From Parabacteroides sp. FAFU027 (lineage in GTDB: Bacteria; Bacteroidota; Bacteroidia; Bacteroidales; UBA7332), in contig NZ_JAKZKV010000006.1 in the NCBI RefSeq assembly GCF_022808675.1, positions 124,001 to 188,000 on the forward strand: a DNA stretch of 64,000 bases. Direction: 5' to 3'. How positions within the stretch are numbered: the stretch's first letter is position 1; the number at the start of each line of letters is the position of its first letter. Positions 26,218-34,138 of this stretch are shown one piece after another. A model generated the notes under the pieces. The model did no database searches. It saw nothing but the letters and a program-made list of their open reading frames with translations, and had not been told where the DNA came from. A program made the position numbers and the translations under genes.

Positions 26218-26490
26218 GTTTGATTTCAATAGGGATTGGTCCGATAATCTATTTATTCAGTCCGATTCCAACTGTTATTATTCCGATATTCATGATAATC
26301 ATTCCGATTTCAATTGTAATCGGAATGATTCCTGATTATTTCTGTCCGATTTCTATAGATTTCGTTCCGATTATTTAGTTTATCACTCCGATTCCAACTG
26401 TTTTTGACCCGAAAACCTATTAAATCGGACTGATTTCAACCTATTTCGTTCCGATTCCTAAGATTATCGTTCCGACTCCTATGTTTTTCA
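26218..26490. repeat. Tandem array of 13 units of 21 bp
   Basis: Thirteen contiguous units of exactly 21 bp centred on TTCCGATT, more diverged than the array at 2219. Units six apart are most alike (26239 with 26365; 26260 with 26386, both TCCGATTCCAACTGTT; 26323 with 26449), which gives a weak 126-bp higher-order period. All examined frames contain stops, so it is not coding. On the minus strand the units read AATCGGAAcgataat, sharing the TCGGA core and the following AT block with the first array. Confidence 0.82.
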
Positions 26491-26879
26491 CTTCATATTA
26501 GTTCGAATACAATCGGATTGTAATCATTGCGGCATTCATTACGATTCATACCCTTGTAATCCTTTTCGTTTGTTGTAAGCAAAATTATGTCTTCGTGGAT
26601 TTTGCAATCGTTCAAATCATAAATAATAGTGTTCAAATTGTAAATACTTTCGGATAAATCTTTTTTGATGTGTGTGAAATGAGAAGTCTATTTGGAAATA
26701 ACAGGGAGTAAAGGCAGACTGATACTGTAAGATATATTCATTGCAAATATGTGTGATTTAAGGCTAAGTGGTTGTAATATAGTGTTGTAGATTTGTTCAA
26801 CTTTACAATAAGCTTTTATCCGGACAAAATTTATATAGTAATTCCCCGATATTTCTAAAAAAATACTGATGATAAACTG

Positions 26880-26909
26880 TTGGTGTGAATTTCTTTTCTA
26901 CTATATTTG
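26880..26909 (+). promoter_or_regulatory. Promoter upstream of the AraC-type gene
   Basis: TTG at 26880-26882, a 19-bp spacer, and TATATTTG at 26902-26909. The resulting leader of about 255 bases before 27174 is long. Confidence 0.55.
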
Positions 26910-27173
26910 CATCTAAACAAGATACAATATTTTGTTACTACCATTTATAATTACTAACAATAAGGATAGAAAGAGATAAGCGAAGCCTGACACTCATCGT
27001 CTGTAAGACGAAAATAGAGATACAGCGATAAGCGGTACCGATTGCCAAGTTAAACCGTTTATACCTATATCCGATGCTCCGGCAGATGAAGCCGGATGAT
27101 GGTTGTATTCGAAGTATAATGTATTGACGGATAGTAGAATTGTAAATATTTACACCACACAACCGATATTTTG

Positions 27174-28283
27174 ATGAATCATGTCAAACTGATGTTGCTC
27201 ATCGCATCTTACCTCATTCCGCCCTTACTGGCGCTCGGCATCCTGCTGCAAAGAGGCAAAAATCTGCCTAAGCTGGTGATGATCGGTGTCTTGTTAAATT
27301 CCTCCTTTCTCTTCGTTTTTGATTACCTCTATTTTATGCATGCATACCGGATATATTCCTGCGGGTTGAGCCTGCACATCGTGAGTATGCTCTGGCTTTT
27401 CCCCTCTTTTTATCTCTATATAAAAGCAAACATAACAAGTTTACAAGCATTTCGCCGGGAGATCACCCACTTGCTGCCGGGAGTCTTACTGGGCCTTTTG
27501 TCGGCTGCGGTATGTTACGGAATGCTCGATCAGGCGGAACGGATTACCTATCTGATTAATGCGTGGCACAGGGCAGCCTTTACGCAACCTGCCATGCACA
27601 CGATGTATGTGATACGTATGACCAGCATAGCGGTGATTCTGGTGCAGATGGTCTGCTATTCCGTAGCTATCATCAGGATTACCCGCTGTTACGAAAGGCA
27701 GTTGATGGAGGAGTTTTCCAATATCGAACAATTTTCACTCATCTGGCTGCGGAAGTTTACTCTGGGATTTGTGGCGGTGAGTCTGCTGTGTCTGCTTTTT
27801 TACATTTTCCGGCCTTTCCCCTCTCTTCATGACCTGCTCTTTATCACATTCCTTTGCTTGTTGTCGGCACAGATCTGGGTAATCGGATTTCTGGCGCTTT
27901 GGCAAAACAAACCTGCACGGATATTTGCCTCTGGCGCCTGCCATACTCCGGTAATCACACCTCCGCTTCACGAAAAAGAGGAAGTTCTGATCCAAAAACT
28001 ACTCGAGCATGTCGTCAATCAAAAGTCTTACCTCCGGCAAGACCTTAACCTGACGATTCTCAGCAAGGAGCTTTACACAAACCGGACTGCTCTTTCGAAT
28101 CTCATTAACCGGCAGTTCAAGGTCAACTTTAATGTCTTCATCAATCAATTTCGCGCTATACATGCCCATAATCATCAGAAGCTTAATCCACAAATCACGC
28201 AAGAGGAACTGGCGCAAGTGAGTGGTTTTGGTTCGGTGATCTCGATGAAGCGGGCGATGGGGAAGGGGAAGGAAGAGATGTAG
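27174..28283 (+). CDS. Membrane AraC-type regulator, 3' end rewritten by a palindromic repeat
   Basis: 369 residues from the ATG at 27174 (a TTG lies one codon before). About seven membrane helices fill residues 5-265. A cytoplasmic AraC-type HTH begins near residue 275 (LTILSKELYTNRTALSNLINRQFKVNFNVFINQFR) and its second helix-turn-helix starts ITQEELAQVSGFGSVISMKRA. The protein then ends MGKGKEEM with the TAG at 28281-28283, which is part of the repeat at 28280-28304. The usual closing helix of the domain (ending GMTPxxYR) is missing, so DNA binding may be impaired. Confidence 0.75.
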   Translation: MNHVKLMLLIASYLIPPLLALGILLQRGKNLPKLVMIGVLLNSSFLFVFDYLYFMHAYRIYSCGLSLHIVSMLWLFPSFYLYIKANITSLQAFRREITHLLPGVLLGLLSAAVCYGMLDQAERITYLINAWHRAAFTQPAMHTMYVIRMTSIAVILVQMVCYSVAIIRITRCYERQLMEEFSNIEQFSLIWLRKFTLGFVAVSLLCLLFYIFRPFPSLHDLLFITFLCLLSAQIWVIGFLALWQNKPARIFASGACHTPVITPPLHEKEEVLIQKLLEHVVNQKSYLRQDLNLTILSKELYTNRTALSNLINRQFKVNFNVFINQFRAIHAHNHQKLNPQITQEELAQVSGFGSVISMKRAMGKGKEEM

Positions 28284-28547
28284 AGACGTGGCCTGCCGCG
28301 TCTCGAATAAAAACCCCAACACATCCAACAAACCCGGAATCGAAAACCCAATTCCAGAGATCTCCTTGTAAACAAATCCATATAAATGGTTTGCGGGGAA
28401 TGACGAATGAATAAATGTGGCGGGAAACGATTATAATCAGATGTGGTGGGTATGGAAACTGACGTAGATGGCATGGATAGAAACGTGGCGGCCATGAAAA
28501 TAGACGCGATAGGCCATAGCAAGAGACGCGGCAGGCCACGTCTCTAC
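28280..28547. mobile_element. Short non-autonomous relative of the RAYT element
   Basis: 268 bp bounded by inverted GTAGAGACG...CGTCTC palindromes (28280-28304 and 28523-28547). The interior matches 31800-31975, including AATCCATA.AAATGG, GCGGG and ATAATCAGATG blocks. Degenerate half-repeats (ACGTGGCGGCCATG, ACGCGATAGGCCAT) stand at about 21-22 bp spacing before the right end. No gene is inside. It looks like a deletion derivative mobilised by the transposase at 32211. Confidence 0.75.
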
Positions 28548-28604
28548 GGGGGAACCACAGATAACAGAATAAATATCAAAACATAACAAATAGAGAAATG
28601 ATTT

Positions 28605-29414
28605 ATGAATAGATATATCAAAATAATCCTGATCGGCATAACGATATTGCATGGGATAAATCTCAATGCAGGTCAACATGCGAAGGATAACTCCGGCATT
28701 TTAATCAGATACCACTATCTGCCGGGGGAAGTGTATCGCTATAAAAAGCTAACCACATCAAAATATGATCAATATACCACATATCTACGCATACTGGCTA
28801 AAGATAGTATAGGTACCGGGAGTTTTCCTCTGGAATATACGATTGATTCTATTTTATTACAGGATTATGCGCACAATCCGGCTCTTGCTCCTAAAATTTC
28901 CAGACTGAAAGATGTCAAACTCACCATCGCATACGATAAATATGGAAGGAAACCCCTACAATATCACGTAGATGTCTTAAGCTCCGGTTACTTGTCTATG
29001 TTTGACAATTCGGATGTGGAGACGCTGTTTGCTCTTCCGACAAAAAGTATAGCTTTCGGGAAATCATGGAATAGTGAAAAGACTGATTATAACGGTCATC
29101 GTTCGATGCAAATTCAGAAATTCACGAATGTGCTCACCTCCACTGAGATGAAACAGGGACATGATTGTTTTCGCATCGACTTCAACGGCAATGTCAGCAA
29201 AGAAACTTACGATGGCGACCTCACTCTGACAGATAAGGGCACGGTAAGTGGATGTTACTGGATTGACCGGCAGAAGGGTATCCTTATCGCAGTAGAATCG
29301 GAAACAATCTTTACCGGAATTACTGCGAAGCATCCGGGTTTGTCTCCCTGGATGCGTCCGCCATTGATCAAATCGGATTCTTTCAGGAGTAGTCTGGTGC
29401 TGATCGGAGAATAG
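28605..29414 (+). CDS. Secreted protein of unknown function
   Basis: 269 residues with a signal peptide (IILIGITILHGINLNAG). The sequence is beta-rich (RYHYLPGEVYRYKKLT, TYDGDLTLTDKGTVSGCYWIDRQKGILIAVESET), reminiscent of periplasmic DUF-type domains in which a Bacteroidota protein reports on its own fold, but no named family can be supported. It starts 58 bp after the short palindromic element. Similar small secreted genes follow on the same strand. Confidence 0.7.
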   Translation: MNRYIKIILIGITILHGINLNAGQHAKDNSGILIRYHYLPGEVYRYKKLTTSKYDQYTTYLRILAKDSIGTGSFPLEYTIDSILLQDYAHNPALAPKISRLKDVKLTIAYDKYGRKPLQYHVDVLSSGYLSMFDNSDVETLFALPTKSIAFGKSWNSEKTDYNGHRSMQIQKFTNVLTSTEMKQGHDCFRIDFNGNVSKETYDGDLTLTDKGTVSGCYWIDRQKGILIAVESETIFTGITAKHPGLSPWMRPPLIKSDSFRSSLVLIGE

Positions 29415-29569
29415 CTTTTGGTGATAGCCTTTTACTGGTTTGAAGGTGAAAGATCACTATATCGACATAAATCCTGACACTATTTATCTGATCAGAAAAA
29501 TAGATCTATCCTGGAAGAAAGGGAAGCAATCACTCTATATAAAGTAACTTATTGCCTAAAAAGATATAT

Positions 29570-31126
29570 ATGAAGAAAAAACTATTACCATACCTCTTAT
29601 TCGTGATGGTTATTGCGGCATTTGCTGAAAAACCTGTCCAGGTCATACATAATCCATTGACCATTGGACAAAACCATCTTGTCCACCAGGAAATATCAGG
29701 CATAGAATACATTCTTCCCGAAAGAATAGACAACTATTACATAGATACCGCCAGCTATAAAATCACTTTTCAACTGCGTGGCGTTAGTAAAAACGGCAAA
29801 TGGCTGAATAACTCAGGAGATGTATTACTATATGATCTCAAAAATAAACAGGTAAATTGGAGTAAGAAAATTTACTACCAACAAAGCTCTATTGATCAAT
29901 ATGACAATGTAATCATTCAGGCAAATCAGGTGAATTGCAGTCGGCTGAATAATGAAACTGGTGAAAATACCTGGGAGTCAAAGGATCAGCTCTATTTTGT
30001 CGAACCTGTTCATCAGATCGGGTTGGGGTATAAATTCAGTTCCTGGTCAGGAAATACCGAAAAGCTGGAAGGTATTAATCTTACTAACGGACAAAAACTG
30101 TGGGAACGTGTAATTAGCCGTGAATATGGATGGAACAGAATCTATCACCTCAACGATTCAGTATTATTAGTTTGTGCATCGGGATTACATACCATAAATC
30201 TGAATAATGGTAAAGGATGGGATTACGATATGGTTACAGGAATAAAGGATTACAGTAAAACTGTAGCCTTAAACGTTCTGGGTATCACAGCGGCCATACT
30301 TACCGGATCGGGAATGGTTGCGACCGGCCACGACCTGATGACGAATGTGTTGTCTAACGCTCTTATTGATAGCAGCAGTATCTGTATGGCATCCCGAAAT
30401 GCACTAAGTAAACTGGATTACGAAGGAAATCTCATTTGGAACGTTTCACTTCCGGAGAAACAAACCGGAACCTCCACTCTTTTCAGACAAGATTCTATAC
30501 TCTATATGATCAATTGGGCTTATGGAAACATGGGTAGACGCTCTCTTCCAACTGGCACACCTTACATTGCTGCATTTAATACAAATACCGGCAATCAGAT
30601 TTATCTGGATACCATTGCCCCGAAAAAAAGCATGCTCAATGCCTTTGTAGTCGATAAAAAGAGTGCGATTTGTTGCACAAAGGACAAAGTAATCAGTTTT
30701 GATCTGACCAATGGAAGAAAGATTGCCGAAAATAGTTTTGACAGCAATGTCATCGGTGAGTTAAGAACCTTTGCGGGCAATTCGGTCTATCAAAAGAATG
30801 CTGATTCCATCTCTTATCAAAGTCTGAATAGGGTCGATTCAACACTCTATTACATCTATACTGATAAAGGTAAAATTCTGGCGCTTGATCACAACCTTAA
30901 ACTGGTAAAACAACAGGATTATCAGAATATGTACAAATATAATTTTCGAAAAAATGATCTGAGATTTATTTCTCAGGGAAATCAAACCATTGTTTTAGAT
31001 AAGGATTACAAAAAAATTGCCGAGATGTCAGTTTCGCCAAGTGCTATAATGATTGACCAGAAGCTGTATGACATTCAGAAAGATCGCTTCATAGAAGTTG
31101 ACCTGACAGGATTGCTAATGAAATAA
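29570..31126 (+). CDS. PQQ/BamB-like beta-propeller protein
   Basis: 518 residues from the ATG at 29570, whose KKLLPYLLFVMVIAAFA segment is a signal peptide; the in-frame ATG at 29552 adds six residues. Repeated blades carry the PQQ-type pattern (SGDVLLYDLKNKQVNWSKKI, NLTNGQKLWERVIS, SKLDYEGNLIWNVSLP, TDKGKILALDHNLK). The fold is shared by quinoprotein enzymes and BamB. No cofactor residues can be assigned, so a binding or scaffold role is more likely. Confidence 0.72.
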   Translation: MKKKLLPYLLFVMVIAAFAEKPVQVIHNPLTIGQNHLVHQEISGIEYILPERIDNYYIDTASYKITFQLRGVSKNGKWLNNSGDVLLYDLKNKQVNWSKKIYYQQSSIDQYDNVIIQANQVNCSRLNNETGENTWESKDQLYFVEPVHQIGLGYKFSSWSGNTEKLEGINLTNGQKLWERVISREYGWNRIYHLNDSVLLVCASGLHTINLNNGKGWDYDMVTGIKDYSKTVALNVLGITAAILTGSGMVATGHDLMTNVLSNALIDSSSICMASRNALSKLDYEGNLIWNVSLPEKQTGTSTLFRQDSILYMINWAYGNMGRRSLPTGTPYIAAFNTNTGNQIYLDTIAPKKSMLNAFVVDKKSAICCTKDKVISFDLTNGRKIAENSFDSNVIGELRTFAGNSVYQKNADSISYQSLNRVDSTLYYIYTDKGKILALDHNLKLVKQQDYQNMYKYNFRKNDLRFISQGNQTIVLDKDYKKIAEMSVSPSAIMIDQKLYDIQKDRFIEVDLTGLLMK

Positions 31127-31246
31127 ACTATAAGCGCTATTCTAGCTTATGAATGGCAAATATAGTGTATCTGTCGTAACGAATTTACGATTCATTTATC
31201 GTTCATCGTAGCCAAACATCAAATAACAATTAGCAGGCAGTTGTTC

Positions 31247-31296
31247 GGCGTATGGCTCCGCCTACGCCGCTGGTAAACACAAAGCTCCTGCTTTGT
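31247..31296. repeat. Two adjacent small hairpins
   Basis: GGCGTATGGCTCCGCCTACGCC at 31247-31268 (six-base arms; last two bases omitted from the stem) and ACAAAGCTCCTGCTTTGT at 31279-31296. They resemble palindromic intergenic repeats. No gene lies between 31127 and 31401. Confidence 0.5.
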
Positions 31297-31401
31297 CATG
31301 AAATAAAAGAAGCATAATTCTATTAAGATAAAGCAAAGACTTTGTTACTCTATCGATAAAGGCAGAATCATTAGAAGAACCCGGGATAATAAAAAGTGAA
31401 T

Positions 31402-31701
31402 ATGGAACTTAAAGGACGGAATATTAAACTTACCCATATTGGAATTATAGTAATCTATTCGATGATTACTAATCTTTTAGTTTATAGTTCTGAAGGAGAT
31501 AAAGGCATCGGATATATCATTTATTCATTTATAGGACTTGGTTTTTATCTGGGATACCTTTTATTGATGTCTGTAAGTCGCTACCTGATGAAGGATATTG
31601 TCGAAGGAAGAAGATATTTACTGTCAATTCTTTATGCAATCGCGATATACTTTGGGATATTGATCCTGTGGTCTGTTGTTTTCAATATGTTCAAAGGCTG
31701 A
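31402..31701 (+). CDS. Small membrane protein
   Basis: 99 residues from the ATG at 31402 (an in-frame GTG lies two codons upstream). Three hydrophobic helices (IGIIVIYSMITNLLVY, IIYSFIGLGFYLGYLLLM, LLSILYAIAIYFGILILWSVVF). Not recognised. It ends about 65 bp before the left end of the RAYT element. Confidence 0.6.
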   Translation: MELKGRNIKLTHIGIIVIYSMITNLLVYSSEGDKGIGYIIYSFIGLGFYLGYLLLMSVSRYLMKDIVEGRRYLLSILYAIAIYFGILILWSVVFNMFKG

Positions 31702-31765
31702 AAAAATAGGGTGTTCTGCATGGTCTGACATTATATGATGGATTGCAGGGTGATGTTTGATTCAC

Positions 31766-32881
31766 GTAGAGACGTGGCCTGCCGCGTCTCATATAACCGC
31801 ATCCAATAAAATCACGTCCCGAATTGAAACCCCAATAACACCCAATAAAACCGAAACAAATAACCAATCGCAGGTATTTCCCGATCAACAAATCCATAAA
31901 AATGGATTGCGGGGGATGATCCATGGATAAATGCGGTGGGAAACGGATATAATCAGATGGGATGGGTATGGAAACAGACATGGCGGGCCACAAAACAGAC
32001 GCGGCAGGCCATGAAAAGAGACGCGGCAGGCCATGTCCCTATGCGGGGGAAACAACACATCCTGCAAAACCGGAATTGAAAAACCAATCGCAGGTATTTC
32101 CCGGTCAACCAATCCTTAAAAATGGATTGTGGGGATGATCAATGGATAAATGTGGTGGGAAATCCCGCACGCAGAAACAGAATAACGAATGAATCATAAC
32201 CAATCGCAATATGGGGAACGATAAATTCATGAACAAATACCGTATTCCGTCGGCGAGGGCTGCGTGGCACGATTACAATGGCGGGTTTTATTTCATCACG
32301 ATCTGTACCGCAGGACGAAAATGCTATTTCGGTCATATTGAACATGAGAAAATGATCTTAAATGTGCTGGGACAGAAATTAAGTGATAAGATCAGAGATT
32401 TGACCAACCATCATCCTTATGCAGTAGTTACGGTTGATCAGATTATGCCCAATCATCTGCATCTGATTGTTTGCATTGACGAAATGATGCAGACAAATCA
32501 ACCCACAGATTGGGGGGATACGAACGGCATAGACGCGGCAGTAGACGCGGCAGGCCACGTCTCTACAGAAAATCCGGAAACCCCCGCAATAAAAAACGAA
32601 AAAATGCAGGCGATTGCGGATCAATGCGGTCTGTTATCCACGGCAATGGGCGGAATGAAATCATCCCTGACCCGGTTTGCAACCGATAATAAAATAGCAT
32701 TCGGATGGCAAACCCGTTTTCATGATCATATCATCCGCGATGAGGAGGAATATTGCCGTATCGAACAATATATCCGTAACAATCCGGCCACCTGGAAGGA
32801 TGATAAATTCTATTCGGGGGAATGAAACGGCGTATTGACGTGGCAGGCTATGAAAACAGACGCGGCAGGCCACGTCTCTAC
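31766..32881. mobile_element. RAYT transposase element with REP palindromes
   Basis: The 1116-bp unit has a left palindrome at 31766-31790 and a right palindrome at 32857-32881 in inverted orientation (GTAGAGACGTGGCC...). Between them are an interior block at 31800-31975, a truncated second copy of that block at 32055-32165 (both with CCAATCGCAGGTATTTCCCG), a degenerate palindrome at 32018-32042, the transposase gene, and a further palindrome inside that gene (32541-32566). I interpret this as an autonomous REP-RAYT element; 28280-28547 is its short relative. Confidence 0.75.
32211..32825 (+). CDS. REP-associated tyrosine transposase (RAYT), with internal REP
   Basis: 204 residues of the Y1-transposase family. 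The start KYRIPSARAAWHDYNGG, then YFITICTAGRK, and the HUH motif in PNHLHLIV (His82, His84) are diagnostic. The C-terminal part FGWQTRFHDHIIRDEEEY...YIRNNPATW is also typical, with tyrosine candidates at 181 and 187. RAYTs cut and rejoin single-stranded REP DNA. Residues 111-119 (VDAAGHVST) are the translation of a REP copy inserted in frame in the linker between the HUH core and the C-terminal helices. The core residues are intact, so activity remains plausible. Confidence 0.88.
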   Translation: MGNDKFMNKYRIPSARAAWHDYNGGFYFITICTAGRKCYFGHIEHEKMILNVLGQKLSDKIRDLTNHHPYAVVTVDQIMPNHLHLIVCIDEMMQTNQPTDWGDTNGIDAAVDAAGHVSTENPETPAIKNEKMQAIADQCGLLSTAMGGMKSSLTRFATDNKIAFGWQTRFHDHIIRDEEEYCRIEQYIRNNPATWKDDKFYSGE

Positions 32882-32942
32882 GGGACAAACGTAAAACAAA
32901 AAACAGATAATTGATAAATAAGAACCACCAAAACAAAACATT

Positions 32943-33359
32943 ATGAGATCACTAATTATTACGCTGTCCATGTTTTTCAGTCTGACCATTTATGGTCAAA
33001 ACAAGCCTGTAAATTTCAATGAATGCAACTTTGATGGCGTATTTATGCAGGCGCAGGTAGAACCTCAATGGAATTCCAAAAAAATGAGTCTGATTGAATA
33101 TCTGAATAAAACAATCATTGACAAGAATCTGGAACGGGTTAAAAACGGAAGGATTATTCTTGGCATAATAGTGAATGAACAAGGGAAGACCTGTTGCCAT
33201 TCCTTTTTAAATCTGACCGACAAAGAGCTGGATCCGGCGATTTACAAAGATGCCGTGAATAAAATGCCTGACTGGACCCCCGGAAAGCAAAGCGGATATG
33301 CGATTCCCTTTTGTAAGACGGTATTGCTTAATATCAGGAATGGCAGATTCGTTGAATAG
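32943..33359 (+). CDS. Secreted TonB-C-like domain protein
   Basis: 138 residues with signal peptide (LIITLSMFFSLTIYGQ). The mature part resembles the TonB C-terminal fold (GRIILGIIVNEQGKTCCHSF, YKDAVNKMPDWTPGKQSGYA) but there is no membrane anchor or proline-rich linker. It therefore cannot be a normal energy transducer and is probably a soluble periplasmic partner. It begins 61 bp after the right end of the RAYT element. Confidence 0.68.
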   Translation: MRSLIITLSMFFSLTIYGQNKPVNFNECNFDGVFMQAQVEPQWNSKKMSLIEYLNKTIIDKNLERVKNGRIILGIIVNEQGKTCCHSFLNLTDKELDPAIYKDAVNKMPDWTPGKQSGYAIPFCKTVLLNIRNGRFVE

Positions 33360-33447
33360 GGAGCTTTTTCGGAATAGTCTGGCCGGAAATCAATTGAAGA
33401 TATAAGGTCAAATGTCATTCATTCAAATAATATAAAACACAATAACA

Positions 33448-34107
33448 ATGAAACAAAGAATTTATTTTCCTCTGGTTATAATAGCTGCCATTATGGCAAT
33501 GACCCTTTTTTCCTGTACTAAAGATACTGAACCCGCTTCCTTAAATGAACCCATATGGCCTTTCGCCATCGGCAACAAATGGGTTTACCTTGACAGTATC
33601 CATAATATGTATAGCTGGCACACTACATATGACTCTGTACTTATAACCGATAAGAAAACCATCAATGGAATAGAAGGATATTGCCAGCATGAGGAAGCTC
33701 CGGGTAATCCGGTTTTTTGTTTAGGATCGGATGAACAGGGTAACTGTCTAATCGTGGGAGGAACTTCCGATATTAACCAGGTTTCGCTGAACTCCATTGC
33801 CTATAAGAATTATCCCCGGGTAGGAGAAAAATGGATTCTGCACAATGCTACTTATAGTGAGGAAACTGGTTTTACTGAAGATACACTTTCTTTTACCTGC
33901 GAAGGGATAGATATTCCGGTAAAGACACAGGCGGGAACTTTTACCTGTAATGCCTATAGCTATTCTTATTATTCGGGAACAACCATTCATCATGTGGATA
34001 AGTTTGTCGACTATTTTGCCCGTGGCATTGGTCGCGTAAAATCGATTCATTTTGAAGATGGAAAGATTCAAAGCAACTCGACACTGATCAATTATTTTTT
34101 GAAATGA
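33448..34107 (+). CDS. Lipoprotein of unknown function
   Basis: 219 residues with a lipobox ending in Cys23 (MTLFSC). The following TKDTEP may favour surface export in Bacteroidota. The mature part is beta-rich (IGNKWVYLDSIHN, YPRVGEKWILHN, GIGRVKSIHFEDGKI), a pattern seen in many Bacteroidota lipoproteins of unknown role. It lies 31 bp upstream of the BspA-like gene and is probably transcribed with it. Confidence 0.72.
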   Translation: MKQRIYFPLVIIAAIMAMTLFSCTKDTEPASLNEPIWPFAIGNKWVYLDSIHNMYSWHTTYDSVLITDKKTINGIEGYCQHEEAPGNPVFCLGSDEQGNCLIVGGTSDINQVSLNSIAYKNYPRVGEKWILHNATYSEETGFTEDTLSFTCEGIDIPVKTQAGTFTCNAYSYSYYSGTTIHHVDKFVDYFARGIGRVKSIHFEDGKIQSNSTLINYFLK

Positions 34108-34138
34108 ATAATTTCACCATTTAAACAGAATATCAAAC

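Larger units (their letters stand above)
25950..27173. other. 1.2 kb spacer between divergent Fn3 and AraC-type genes
   Basis: It contains the second 21-bp array (26218-26490), AT-rich sequence without clear structure at 26500-26870, a promoter (26880-26909), and a leader of about 250 bases with a hairpin around 27070-27100 (ATCCG...CCGG/CCGG...). A short frame at 26002-26223 is not convincing. Confidence 0.6.

Noticed and set aside
26002-26223. 73-codon plus-strand frame in the 25.9-27.2 kb spacer
   Set aside because: No motif, no signal peptide and no neighbour support; composition resembles spacer DNA and it ends where the 21-bp array begins.
26910-27173. Possible riboswitch in the long leader of the AraC-type gene
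   Set aside because: Only weak hairpins are present, and no known aptamer consensus could be matched.
32943-33359. TonB energy transducer
   Set aside because: There is no membrane anchor or proline-rich linker, only a TonB-C-like domain behind a signal peptide.
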